Shown one piece after another: positions 54,972 to 64,000 of a DNA stretch of 64,000 nucleotides (position 1 is its first letter; every line of letters starts with the position of its first letter). Where the stretch lies: positions 1,643,001-1,707,000 of the forward strand of contig NZ_CP048422.1 in assembly GCF_010450875.1 (NCBI RefSeq). Reading direction: 5' to 3'. A program made the translations under genes and the position numbers. The DNA is from Sphingomonas insulae (GTDB lineage Bacteria > Pseudomonadota > Alphaproteobacteria > Sphingomonadales > Sphingomonadaceae). Below the pieces are notes generated by a model that saw nothing but the letters and a program-made list of their open reading frames with translations, was not told where the DNA came from and did not search any database.

Positions 54972-56675
54972 TCATTTCGCCGGCTTCTGTTCGGCCTTCC
55001 ACGCCTGGAAGGCATCAACCGCGTCGTCCTGCTTCAAGATGCGCGCCATCGGATCGACCACGATATGCGCGCCCTCCGGCACGGTGATCGTGGCGATGCC
55101 GCCGGTCATCGCGACCTTCTGCACGACATCGTCCACCGCCACCTCGACCGGCAGCGGAAAGGGCTTTGGCGTCGGCGTCACCCATTTCAGCGTCAGCTGG
55201 GTCGCGTTGCGGTTGACCACCAGCCTGGGCAGCGCCGCCTGGTAGAGATAGACGTCGAAGAACCACTGCCAGTCCTGCCCCGTCACCTGCTTCACATAGG
55301 CGATGAATTCGGGCGTGGTGCGGAACAGCGGCTGGAAATTACCCGGTGCGGGATCGGTACGGCCGTAGACGGTCAGCCGCAGGATGTCGCGAAAGGCTGC
55401 ATCGCCGATCGCGTTGCGCAGCGTGTGGAGGACCCAGGCGCCCTTGTAATAGATATCGCCGCCGCGCCCCGGCGACTTCTTGTACACCTCGTCGGCGGTC
55501 TGCGGCTTGCCGGTGACCAGCGCCGACTGGGCGACGATCTTGGTCCGCATATCCAGCATCATCGCCGCGTAGCGGGCATCGCCCTCACGCCAGCGGCCGT
55601 AGAGCGGCTGCATATATTCGGTGAATCCCTCGTGCAGCCAGAAATCGTCCCAATTGGGCGCGGTCATCTGGTTGGCGAACCATTCGTGGCCGAATTCGTG
55701 CTGGAACAGCCAGTCGAACCCCTCCGGCGCCTTGGCGTATTTGTTGCCATAGGCGTTGATCGTCTGGTGCTCCATGCCCAGGTGCGGGGTCTCGACCACG
55801 CCGACCTTCTCGCTGGCGAAGGGGTAGGGGCCGACGGTGCTTTCGTAGAAGTCGAGTACCGGGGCGAATTCGGCGAACAGCTTTTCCGCCTTGGGTTTCT
55901 CGCCGGGCAGGTACCAATAGAACATCGGTATGTCGTTGCCGTACTTGCTCTTGTAGCTGCCGTTCAGCTCTTCGTACGGCCCGACGTTGAGGGCGATCGA
56001 ATAAGGGTTGGGATGCGCGACTTCCCAGTTCCACGTCGTCCGGCCGTCGTCGATCTGGTCGACGCCCAGCAGCTTGCCGTTCGACGGCGCCTTCAGCCCC
56101 TTCGGCACGGTGATGTGCAGCGTCACCTTCTGCGGTTCGTAGGTCGGATAGTCGATGCACGGCCAGAACAGGTCGCAACCCTCATTCTGTACCGCGGTCG
56201 CGATCCAGGGCTGGCCCTCCGGCGTCTTCGCCCAGACGAAGCCGCCGTCCCATGGCGCTCGCACCGCGGTGTGCGGGCGCCCGCCATAGGTGATCTTGAC
56301 GACGGGCTTGGCGTCCTTCGGCAGCTTTTTCAGCAGTTTGATCGTCATCCGGCCTTCCGGGTTGGCGAAGCTCGCCGGATCGACGCCATCGACCGTCACC
56401 GCGGTCACGGTATAGTTCCTGTCGAGATCGACGACGATCCTGTCGGTCTTTTCCAGCACCGTGAAGGCAAGCGTGGCGGTGGCGTTGATGACCTCCCGCT
56501 CGGCATCCACCTCGATCTGCAGGTCGGCGGTGTCGAACGTCAGCCGCTTCTGCGCCGGGTCGAGCGGGCCGCCCGATGCCGCGGTCTGCGCGCTGAGCGG
56601 CGGCTTGCCCGGTTCGGCGGCGATGGCGCTCGTCGACAGCAGCAGCAAGGCGGCGAACGGCAGGCGAAGCGACAT
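54972..56675 (-). CDS. M1 family zinc aminopeptidase, exported
   Basis: 567 residues from ATG 56675 (GGGAG seven bases upstream). Signal peptide MSLRLPFAALLLLSTSAIAA. The zinc site is HEFGHEWFANQ with the third ligand Glu in WLHEGFTEY, eighteen residues on; substrate-binding GMEHQT replaces the classic GAMEN. N-terminal beta domain and the M1 catalytic domain are complete, but the long helical C-terminal domain of PepN is absent, so it resembles leukotriene-A4-hydrolase-like or short M1 peptidases. Periplasmic peptide trimming is likely. Confidence 0.9.
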   Translation of the reverse strand: MSLRLPFAALLLLSTSAIAAEPGKPPLSAQTAASGGPLDPAQKRLTFDTADLQIEVDAEREVINATATLAFTVLEKTDRIVVDLDRNYTVTAVTVDGVDPASFANPEGRMTIKLLKKLPKDAKPVVKITYGGRPHTAVRAPWDGGFVWAKTPEGQPWIATAVQNEGCDLFWPCIDYPTYEPQKVTLHITVPKGLKAPSNGKLLGVDQIDDGRTTWNWEVAHPNPYSIALNVGPYEELNGSYKSKYGNDIPMFYWYLPGEKPKAEKLFAEFAPVLDFYESTVGPYPFASEKVGVVETPHLGMEHQTINAYGNKYAKAPEGFDWLFQHEFGHEWFANQMTAPNWDDFWLHEGFTEYMQPLYGRWREGDARYAAMMLDMRTKIVAQSALVTGKPQTADEVYKKSPGRGGDIYYKGAWVLHTLRNAIGDAAFRDILRLTVYGRTDPAPGNFQPLFRTTPEFIAYVKQVTGQDWQWFFDVYLYQAALPRLVVNRNATQLTLKWVTPTPKPFPLPVEVAVDDVVQKVAMTGGIATITVPEGAHIVVDPMARILKQDDAVDAFQAWKAEQKPAK

Positions 56676-56755
56676 TCTGTACTCCCGGTTGGACGAAGGG
56701 GGTTTCGACGCTCGCCCCGCCGATGACAAGACCCGCCGTACCGCAGCCGTGACGA

Positions 56756-56782
56756 TTGATGGATGCCGGCCGATCCCCATAT
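56756..56782 (+). promoter_or_regulatory. Candidate sigma32 (RpoH) heat-shock promoter of lon
   Basis: CCCCATAT at 56775-56782 matches the RpoH -10 consensus CCCCATNT exactly; TTGATG at 56756-56761 lies 13 bases upstream, in the range for the -35. Transcription would start about 35-40 bases before the lon ATG at 56826. Confidence 0.5.
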
Positions 56783-56825
56783 AGTGTACCAAAGCCGCCC
56801 CGTTCGAAGCGGCACCGGAGTATCC

Positions 56826-59219
<2,394 letters not shown>

Positions 59220-59374
59220 TCGACCGACTTTAGGATCGCACCGTTAACGATTTGGAACCGCCGTGCCTGCGATGGCGCGGCGGTATCCATTGACTCCGCC
59301 GGTCAGGACAGCCTTACTCGCCGTTCTGGCTTGGTAACGATTCTTCTAAAGTATACGAAGGGGGCAGTAATTCC

Positions 59375-59647
59375 ATGAACAAGCAAGAGCTTATCGCGAC
59401 TGTCGCAGACACCTCGGGTCTCGCCAAGGGCGATGCGATCAAGGCGGTGGAGGCGGTGTTCGACGCGATCTCAGCCAGCCTGAAGAAGGGCGACGAGGTC
59501 CGCCTGGTCGGGTTCGGCACCTTTTCGGTATCGAAGCGCAAGGCATCGACCGGTCGCAACCCGCGCACCGGCGAGCCGATGACGATCAAGGCATCGTCCC
59601 AGCCGAAATTCAAGGCCGGCAAGGGCCTGAAGGATTCGGTGAACTAA
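59375..59647 (+). CDS. hup: HU family DNA-binding protein
   Basis: 90 residues, complete HU fold: MNKQELIATVADTSGLAKGD, then LVGFGTFSVSKRKASTGRNP with the DNA-contacting arm NPRTGEPMTIKAS and the KFKAGKGLKDSVN end. Nucleoid-associated dimer that bends DNA. Directly downstream of lon, as in E. coli and many proteobacteria; HU is a known Lon substrate. Confidence 0.95.
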   Translation: MNKQELIATVADTSGLAKGDAIKAVEAVFDAISASLKKGDEVRLVGFGTFSVSKRKASTGRNPRTGEPMTIKASSQPKFKAGKGLKDSVN

Positions 59648-59723
59648 CACCCGCATCCGGGCTGGACAGGCGAAGCGCGGCCCCGTAAAGGCCCGCTTCC
59701 CGACGGTTTCGGCCACGGTTCGG

Positions 59724-59798
59724 GGGCGCGTAGCTCAGCGGTAGAGCACACCCTTCACACGGGTGGGGTCACAGGTTCAATCCCTGTCGCGCCCACCA
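59724..59798 (+). tRNA. tRNA-Val (anticodon CAC)
   Basis: 75 bases with acceptor GGGCGCG pairing CGCGCCC, D arm GTAGAGC, anticodon stem CACCC/GGGTG with loop TTCACAC giving CAC, T arm GTTCAATCC, and encoded CCA at 59796-59798. Confidence 0.95.
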
Positions 59799-59802
59799 TG
59801 AC

Positions 59803-59835
59803 AGCCCGCCAGGTCGCATGACCGGCGGGCTTTCT
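59803..59835 (+). terminator. Terminator after tRNA-Val
   Basis: AGCCCGCC at 59803-59810 with GGTC pairs with GACCGGCGGGCT (59820-59831) across GCAT, with a one-base bulge; T-rich tail to 59835. Confidence 0.7.
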
Positions 59836-60026
59836 GGTTCTTGGACCCTAGCTGTTGCCGCGGCAGGATGGCGTTCCACCCCGTCACCCGCCCGGGACAG
59901 TCCGTCGCCGACGATGACGCCGGCGCGGGTGGTCCGTGTTCATGTCCGCATTGGTCGTTTCGCAACGGGAACAATCGGTTGCCAGCGGAATTGAACCTGT
60001 CACGAAACGCATGCAGGGAGAGTGAC

Positions 60027-60359
60027 ATGGTGGAATATACGACCGATCGGAACGGCGACCGCGTGATCGTCGAACGCCGCGGCGGTGCCGGCCGCATCCT
60101 CGGCATCGTGGCGATCATCGCCGTCGTCATCGTCGCGCTGCTGTTCCTCACCGGCTTCTGGAGCGCCGATGTCAAGAAGGGCGCGCTGCCCGACGTGGAC
60201 ATCAGCGCCAAGGGCGGCGAGCTGCCCAAGGTCGATCTCGATTCCAAGAAGGTCGTCGTCGGAACCAAGGACACCACCGTGGAAGTCCCCAAGGTGAAGA
60301 CCGAAAAGGAAACGGTGTCGGTTCCGGTCGTTGGCGTAAAGGACAACGGCGAAAAGTAA
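60027..60359 (+). CDS. Small single-pass membrane protein, uncharacterised
   Basis: 110 residues from ATG 60027 (AGGGAG six bases upstream). A charged N-terminus (TTDRNGDRVIVERRG) precedes one helix (GIVAIIAVVIVALLFLTGFW), then a Lys/Val/Asp-rich periplasmic tail with short repeated patterns (ALPDVDISAKGGELPKVDLD). Conserved-looking in sphingomonads but no function known to me. Followed by a strong terminator. Confidence 0.65.
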   Translation: MVEYTTDRNGDRVIVERRGGAGRILGIVAIIAVVIVALLFLTGFWSADVKKGALPDVDISAKGGELPKVDLDSKKVVVGTKDTTVEVPKVKTEKETVSVPVVGVKDNGEK

Positions 60360-60387
60360 TCGCCGCAGGCTTGCTGGCCACAGGTGA

Positions 60388-60418
60388 GGGCGCTTCCCGT
60401 CGGGGAGGCGCCCTTTTT
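60388..60418 (+). terminator. Rho-independent terminator
   Basis: GGGCGCTTCCC at 60388-60398 pairs with GGGGAGGCGCCC (60402-60413) and is followed by TTTTT at 60414-60418. Confidence 0.85.
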
Positions 60419-60627
60419 CGTGCCTGGCGCACCCAGCATGCCGCGCATCCGGCGGGCGTGTCACAAAATCGCCTCATGCACGTAACGATACCGTCTCGAA
60501 ATCCTCACGCAGGAGTCATGCGGCGCTCCTAACGGCGACGTCAGGGATCGGCAGAGGGGGAGCCTTGGCCGGTCGCGGGTAGCGATGCCCGACGTCAACA
60601 ATGATTATTCGACCGGGAGCTTTCGAC

Positions 60628-62262
60628 ATGGCGAGCAACATGCGCATCGGCACAATCCTCATGGCCTCAACGGCTTGCCTCGCGCTGAGCGGTTGCGGCG
60701 GCGCCGACAACGTCGCTTCGCCAGGCGCCGGCAGCGTCACCATCGTGCAGCCGATCGCCACCCCGACGCCGACCGCGCCGACGCCGACGCCGAGCGCGAT
60801 CACCGCCGCGCAGTTCGCCGCCGTCACCAGCGTCAACAACATCTCGATCACCGCCGACGAACAGCTCGCGATTGTCAACGCCGGCACCAACAACAATGTC
60901 AGCGGCACCGGCGCGACGCTCAACGGCGTCTATCCGGTCGCAGCCGCGTCGCTGACGACGGCCAGCAATCCGGCGTCGATCAATACCTTTTTCACCCCCA
61001 CGAACTACGTCGGTGCGCTGAACGGGCCGAACGACAATGCCTTCCAGGGCTGGACGTGCAATTCCACCTCGGCGAACTTCGGCGGCGCCTCGCTCGCCTG
61101 CGCCGCGGTGCCCGCGATCGGCAACGGCGGTGCGACCGCGGCCTGCCCGACCGGCACGACCGACGACGGCCTCGTCCAGACCTTCCGCGTGTGCCGCCTG
61201 CCGCAGCTCATCACGTCCAGCCTGACGCTGCCGCGGATCCAGGGTGTCGTCTACCGTTTCCGGGGCGAAACCGTGGTCGGCAACGACGTCGGCACGACCG
61301 GCGCGGATTCGGGTGTCACCCTGACGATCGCGGCCGGTGTCACGCTTGCCGCCGACAGTTCGGAAGCGACGACCGACCTCATCATCATCAACCGCGGCTC
61401 GCGCATCAATGCAGTCGGCAACGTGAACGAGCCGATCATCTTCACCTCGCAGCAGAACCTCACCTCCGGCAATGTCGGTGACGCGACGCAGGGCCAGTGG
61501 GGCGGCCTTATCATCCTCGGTCGCGCGCCCACCGCGGTCTGCGCGCCCAACACCGGCCCGAACAACGCCGGCGGCACCAGCACGACCTGCCAGCTCAACA
61601 TCGAAGGGACCAACAACGCGCGCCCCTATGGCGGCCCCAGCGCCGCCGACAACAGCGGCACCTTGTCCTACGCCCAGATCCGCTACACCGGCGTGGCGCT
61701 GGCCGACGGCAACGAACTGCAGGGCCTGACGCTGGGCGGCACCGGGTCGGGAACGACGATTGATCACGTCCAGAGCCACAATTCGGCCGACGACGGCATC
61801 GAGATCTTTGGCGGCACCACCAACATCAGGTATTTCGCGGTCACCGGGGCAGACGACGACGGCTTCGACATCGACAACGGCTATCGCGGCTTCATGCAGT
61901 TCATCATCGCCGCGCAAAAGGCCGGCGGGGCGACCAACGACTCCTTCTCTACCGAGATCGACTCGAACAACGCCGAGGATCTGCTGCCGCGCACCTTCTC
62001 GACCTTCGCCAACTTCACCTTCATCCAGACAGCGAACGCCCCCGCGGCGATCCGCCAGCGCGGCGGTTCCGACATGCGCTTCGTCAACGGGGTGGTGAAG
62101 ACGCCGGCGGGCGTCGCCTGCATCAACCTCGTCGCCGGCGTCGACGACGGTGGCCGCTCGACCATCCGCCCTGCCGGCGCCGGTCCGACCATCAATGGCG
62201 GTCCGCAGGAATTCGGACCGCCGTCGTTCAACTCGGTCTACTTCGCCTGCCAGGGCCGCTGA
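60628..62262 (+). CDS. Surface lipoprotein with beta-helix-like repeats, partner of a TonB receptor
   Basis: 544 residues from ATG 60628 (GGGAGC eight bases upstream). Lipobox LALSGC at about residue 23, then a flexible linker (TPTPTAPTPTPSA) and a long Asn/Gly/Thr-rich part with parallel-beta-helix character (TIDHVQSHNSADDGIEIFGG, DDDGFDIDNGYRGFMQF). No catalytic motif recognised. It lies 101 bases before a TonB-dependent receptor on the same strand; in sphingomonads and caulobacters such lipoprotein/receptor pairs recur and the lipoprotein probably captures ligand for the channel. Confidence 0.75.
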   Translation: MASNMRIGTILMASTACLALSGCGGADNVASPGAGSVTIVQPIATPTPTAPTPTPSAITAAQFAAVTSVNNISITADEQLAIVNAGTNNNVSGTGATLNGVYPVAAASLTTASNPASINTFFTPTNYVGALNGPNDNAFQGWTCNSTSANFGGASLACAAVPAIGNGGATAACPTGTTDDGLVQTFRVCRLPQLITSSLTLPRIQGVVYRFRGETVVGNDVGTTGADSGVTLTIAAGVTLAADSSEATTDLIIINRGSRINAVGNVNEPIIFTSQQNLTSGNVGDATQGQWGGLIILGRAPTAVCAPNTGPNNAGGTSTTCQLNIEGTNNARPYGGPSAADNSGTLSYAQIRYTGVALADGNELQGLTLGGTGSGTTIDHVQSHNSADDGIEIFGGTTNIRYFAVTGADDDGFDIDNGYRGFMQFIIAAQKAGGATNDSFSTEIDSNNAEDLLPRTFSTFANFTFIQTANAPAAIRQRGGSDMRFVNGVVKTPAGVACINLVAGVDDGGRSTIRPAGAGPTINGGPQEFGPPSFNSVYFACQGR

Positions 62263-62363
62263 TGACGGGGGGCGGCCAGCCCCCTCTCACAGCATCGGTT
62301 CCGGGGCGGCGGCAGCGCCGCCCCGGTCACCTGTATAAAGCCTTCTGATCCGGGAACACGGTC

Positions 62364-64000
62364 ATGCAGCAGCGGCCCGCCTTCGCTACCCTCTTGTTGA
62401 TATCCTCCATGCTGGTGGCGCCGGGCGTGCTCGCCCAGACCTCCGGCGGCACTGGTTCGCCGGGCGCGGCGACGCCGCCGCCCGCGCAGACCTCCACTCC
62501 CGCGACGTCGAGCCCCAGCGGCACCGCCGATCCGCAAGCGAGCGTACCGACCGCGACCGACCAGCAGGCACCCGTCGACGAGCCGGTCGAAGTGTCCGCG
62601 CCCGGCGCGACCGACACCGGACAGGATATCGTCGTCGTCGGCCGCAACATCCCCAACACCGTACGTGCCACCGCACAGATCGTCTCGGTGCTGTCGAGCG
62701 CCGATATCGCCCGCACCGGCGAGGGCGACATCGCCGGTGCGCTGACCCGCGTCACCGGCCTGTCGGTGGTCGGCGGCGGCTTCGTCTACGTCCGCGGCCT
62801 CGGCGATCGCTATTCGTCGTCGCTGCTCAACGGGTCGCCGCTGCCGTCGCCCGAACCGCTGCGCCGTTCGGTGCCGCTCGACATCTTCCCAACCACGATC
62901 GTCGGATCGGCGCTGGTCCAGAAGACCTATTCGGTGAACTATCCCGGCGAATTCGGCGGCGGCGTCATCAACCTGACGACCAAGGCGATTCCCGACAAGA
63001 ATTTCGTCTCGATCGGCGGCAGCATCGCGGCCGACGATGCGACGACCAGCGAATTGGGTTATACCTATCATGGCGGCGATGCCGACTGGCTCGGCTTCGA
63101 CGACGGCACGCGCAAGGTGCCGGCGTTCATCAAAAACGCGGTGACGGGATCGGGCATCATCCCGGCGGCGCAGGTCGCCCAGCTGTCGAACGCCTCGACC
63201 ACGCTCATGCAGCGCAACAATCAATTGCCGGCGAACTGGTCGGCCGAGATCAGCGGCGGTTCGGTCTACGACATCGGTTCGTCCCGGCTCGGAGTGATCT
63301 CCTCGGTCAGCGTGAGCAACACGTTCCGGACCCGCTTGTCGACGCAACAGGATACGGTGTCGACCGACGGCACGCTGCGCAACGACTTCCGCACGCTGCT
63401 GACCGACAATCGCATCGTCGCCAATGCGCTGATCGGCCTCGGGCTGGAGTTCGGCGAGAACACCGTCCGCTGGACCAACGTCTACATCCACGACACGCTG
63501 AAGCAGGCCCGCGGGTCCGCGGCGACATTGTACAACAACGCCAGCGGCCTGCGCTTCCAGCAGAACACCAACTGGTTCGAACGTCAGCTGTTCGAGAGCC
63601 AGCTGGTCGGCGAGTTCAAAGTGACCGACGCCCTGAAGCTCGACGTGCGCGGAGCCTACGCCAATTCCAAGCGCAACGCCCCGTACGAACGCCAGTTCGA
63701 CTATCTTTGCGCGACGCAGACCACCAACGGTCTTCCGATCGTCAACGACGGCGGCAACCAGGCTGACGGCTTCCAGTGCAATGGCGCCTATCAGGTGACG
63801 CAGCGCTTCTCGCCGTTCGCCTCAATCATCTTCAGCGAGCTCAACGAGGATCTGTGGACCGGACAGGCCGATACCTCGTACAGGATCGATGGCGATCGAC
63901 CGATCACGCTGTCGGCGGGCTATTTCTACCAGGGCACCGATCGCACGTCGCAGCGTCTGCAGTTCAATTACCAGACGTCGAACGGCGGCGGCACCGCCCC
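62364..64000 (+). CDS. TonB-dependent receptor, cut by the window end
   Basis: At least 545 residues from ATG 62364 (GGGAAC eight bases upstream); the frame is open at 64000. Signal peptide (MQQRPAFATLLLISSMLV), a Pro/Ala/Thr-rich linker with a TonB-box-like DIVVVGRN, then a plug with VSVLSSADIARTGEGDIAGA, FVYVRGLGDRYSS and EFGGGVINLTTK. The plug resembles the CirA/FecA-like branch often paired with surface lipoproteins. The C-terminal barrel strands are outside the window. Confidence 0.88.
   Translation, partial: MQQRPAFATLLLISSMLVAPGVLAQTSGGTGSPGAATPPPAQTSTPATSSPSGTADPQASVPTATDQQAPVDEPVEVSAPGATDTGQDIVVVGRNIPNTVRATAQIVSVLSSADIARTGEGDIAGALTRVTGLSVVGGGFVYVRGLGDRYSSSLLNGSPLPSPEPLRRSVPLDIFPTTIVGSALVQKTYSVNYPGEFGGGVINLTTKAIPDKNFVSIGGSIAADDATTSELGYTYHGGDADWLGFDDGTRKVPAFIKNAVTGSGIIPAAQVAQLSNASTTLMQRNNQLPANWSAEISGGSVYDIGSSRLGVISSVSVSNTFRTRLSTQQDTVSTDGTLRNDFRTLLTDNRIVANALIGLGLEFGENTVRWTNVYIHDTLKQARGSAATLYNNASGLRFQQNTNWFERQLFESQLVGEFKVTDALKLDVRGAYANSKRNAPYERQFDYLCATQTTNGLPIVNDGGNQADGFQCNGAYQVTQRFSPFASIIFSELNEDLWTGQADTSYRIDGDRPITLSAGYFYQGTDRTSQRLQFNYQTSNGGGTA

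Noticed and set aside
59290..59360. Possible sigma70 promoter of the HU gene (TTGACT near 59290)
   Set aside because: No -10 with proper spacing; only weak matches.

Overview
This window is GC-rich chromosomal DNA from an alphaproteobacterium, most likely Sphingomonas or a close relative in the Sphingomonadales. The evidence is the gene content (two TonB-dependent receptors, DUF1178, DUF3089 hydrolase, a PyrB/pseudo-dihydroorotase pair, gatCAB), the gene order (methyltransferase, comF, grxC, nitrilase, DUF1178), and dispersed GC-rich inverted repeats of the kind common in sphingomonads. I see no CRISPR array, transposase, phage gene or rRNA. Three tRNAs are present: Arg-CCT, Leu-TAG and Val-CAC. 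No database search was run; every family call is by recognition of motifs in the translated sequence.

Layout. 1-9.96 kb: the 3' part of tamB, a Baeyer-Villiger-type monooxygenase, a tiny minus-strand transcription unit encoding a 19-residue peptide, then an EAL phosphodiesterase, a TPR hybrid histidine kinase and a lone receiver. 9.98-13.35 kb: methyltransferase, comF, grxC, nitrilase, DUF1178, tRNA-Arg. 14.4-18.0 kb: SWIB, DUF2945 and a TonB receptor. 18.2-19.9 kb: overlapping pteridine genes folE, SDR, folB. 20.0-23.7 kb: an accessory patch with an orphan PD-(D/E)XK-like protein and two VOC genes lying between a degenerate copy of the leuA 3' end and leuA itself; leuA has a candidate leucine leader peptide and hairpin. 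23.8-28.6 kb: BLUF photoreceptor, YceI, ilvC, ilvN, ilvB.

28.6-36.6 kb: miaA, serB, a Sel1/SPOR protein, a ParA / ribbon-helix-helix / SPOR-lipoprotein operon, pyrB with a catalytically degenerate dihydroorotase. 37.1-39.0 kb: an AT-rich island with three small exported or membrane proteins of unknown function. 39.3-45.5 kb: ruvX, DUF3089 hydrolase, gatC, gatA (with a frameshift in a G run), gatB, GFA protein, cyclophilin. 45.6-51.2 kb: two tiny disordered proteins, tRNA-Leu, trigger factor, a glycosyltransferase, clpP, clpX. 51.5-59.8 kb: membrane proteins (CPBP-like, LysE, Ca2+/H+ antiporter, ICMT-like), M1 aminopeptidase, lon with a candidate heat-shock promoter, HU, tRNA-Val. 60.0-64.0 kb: a one-TM protein, an outer-surface lipoprotein and a TonB receptor cut by the window edge.

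Functional themes: branched-chain amino acid synthesis (ilvB, ilvN, ilvC, leuA), protein quality control (tig, clpP, clpX, lon), Asn/Gln-tRNA amidation (gatCAB), pteridine/folate synthesis, c-di-GMP and two-component signalling, and envelope biogenesis and uptake. The least explained parts are the peptide unit near 5.5 kb, the leuA leader, the leuA-remnant patch, the AT-rich three-gene island and the ParA/RHH/SPOR operon.
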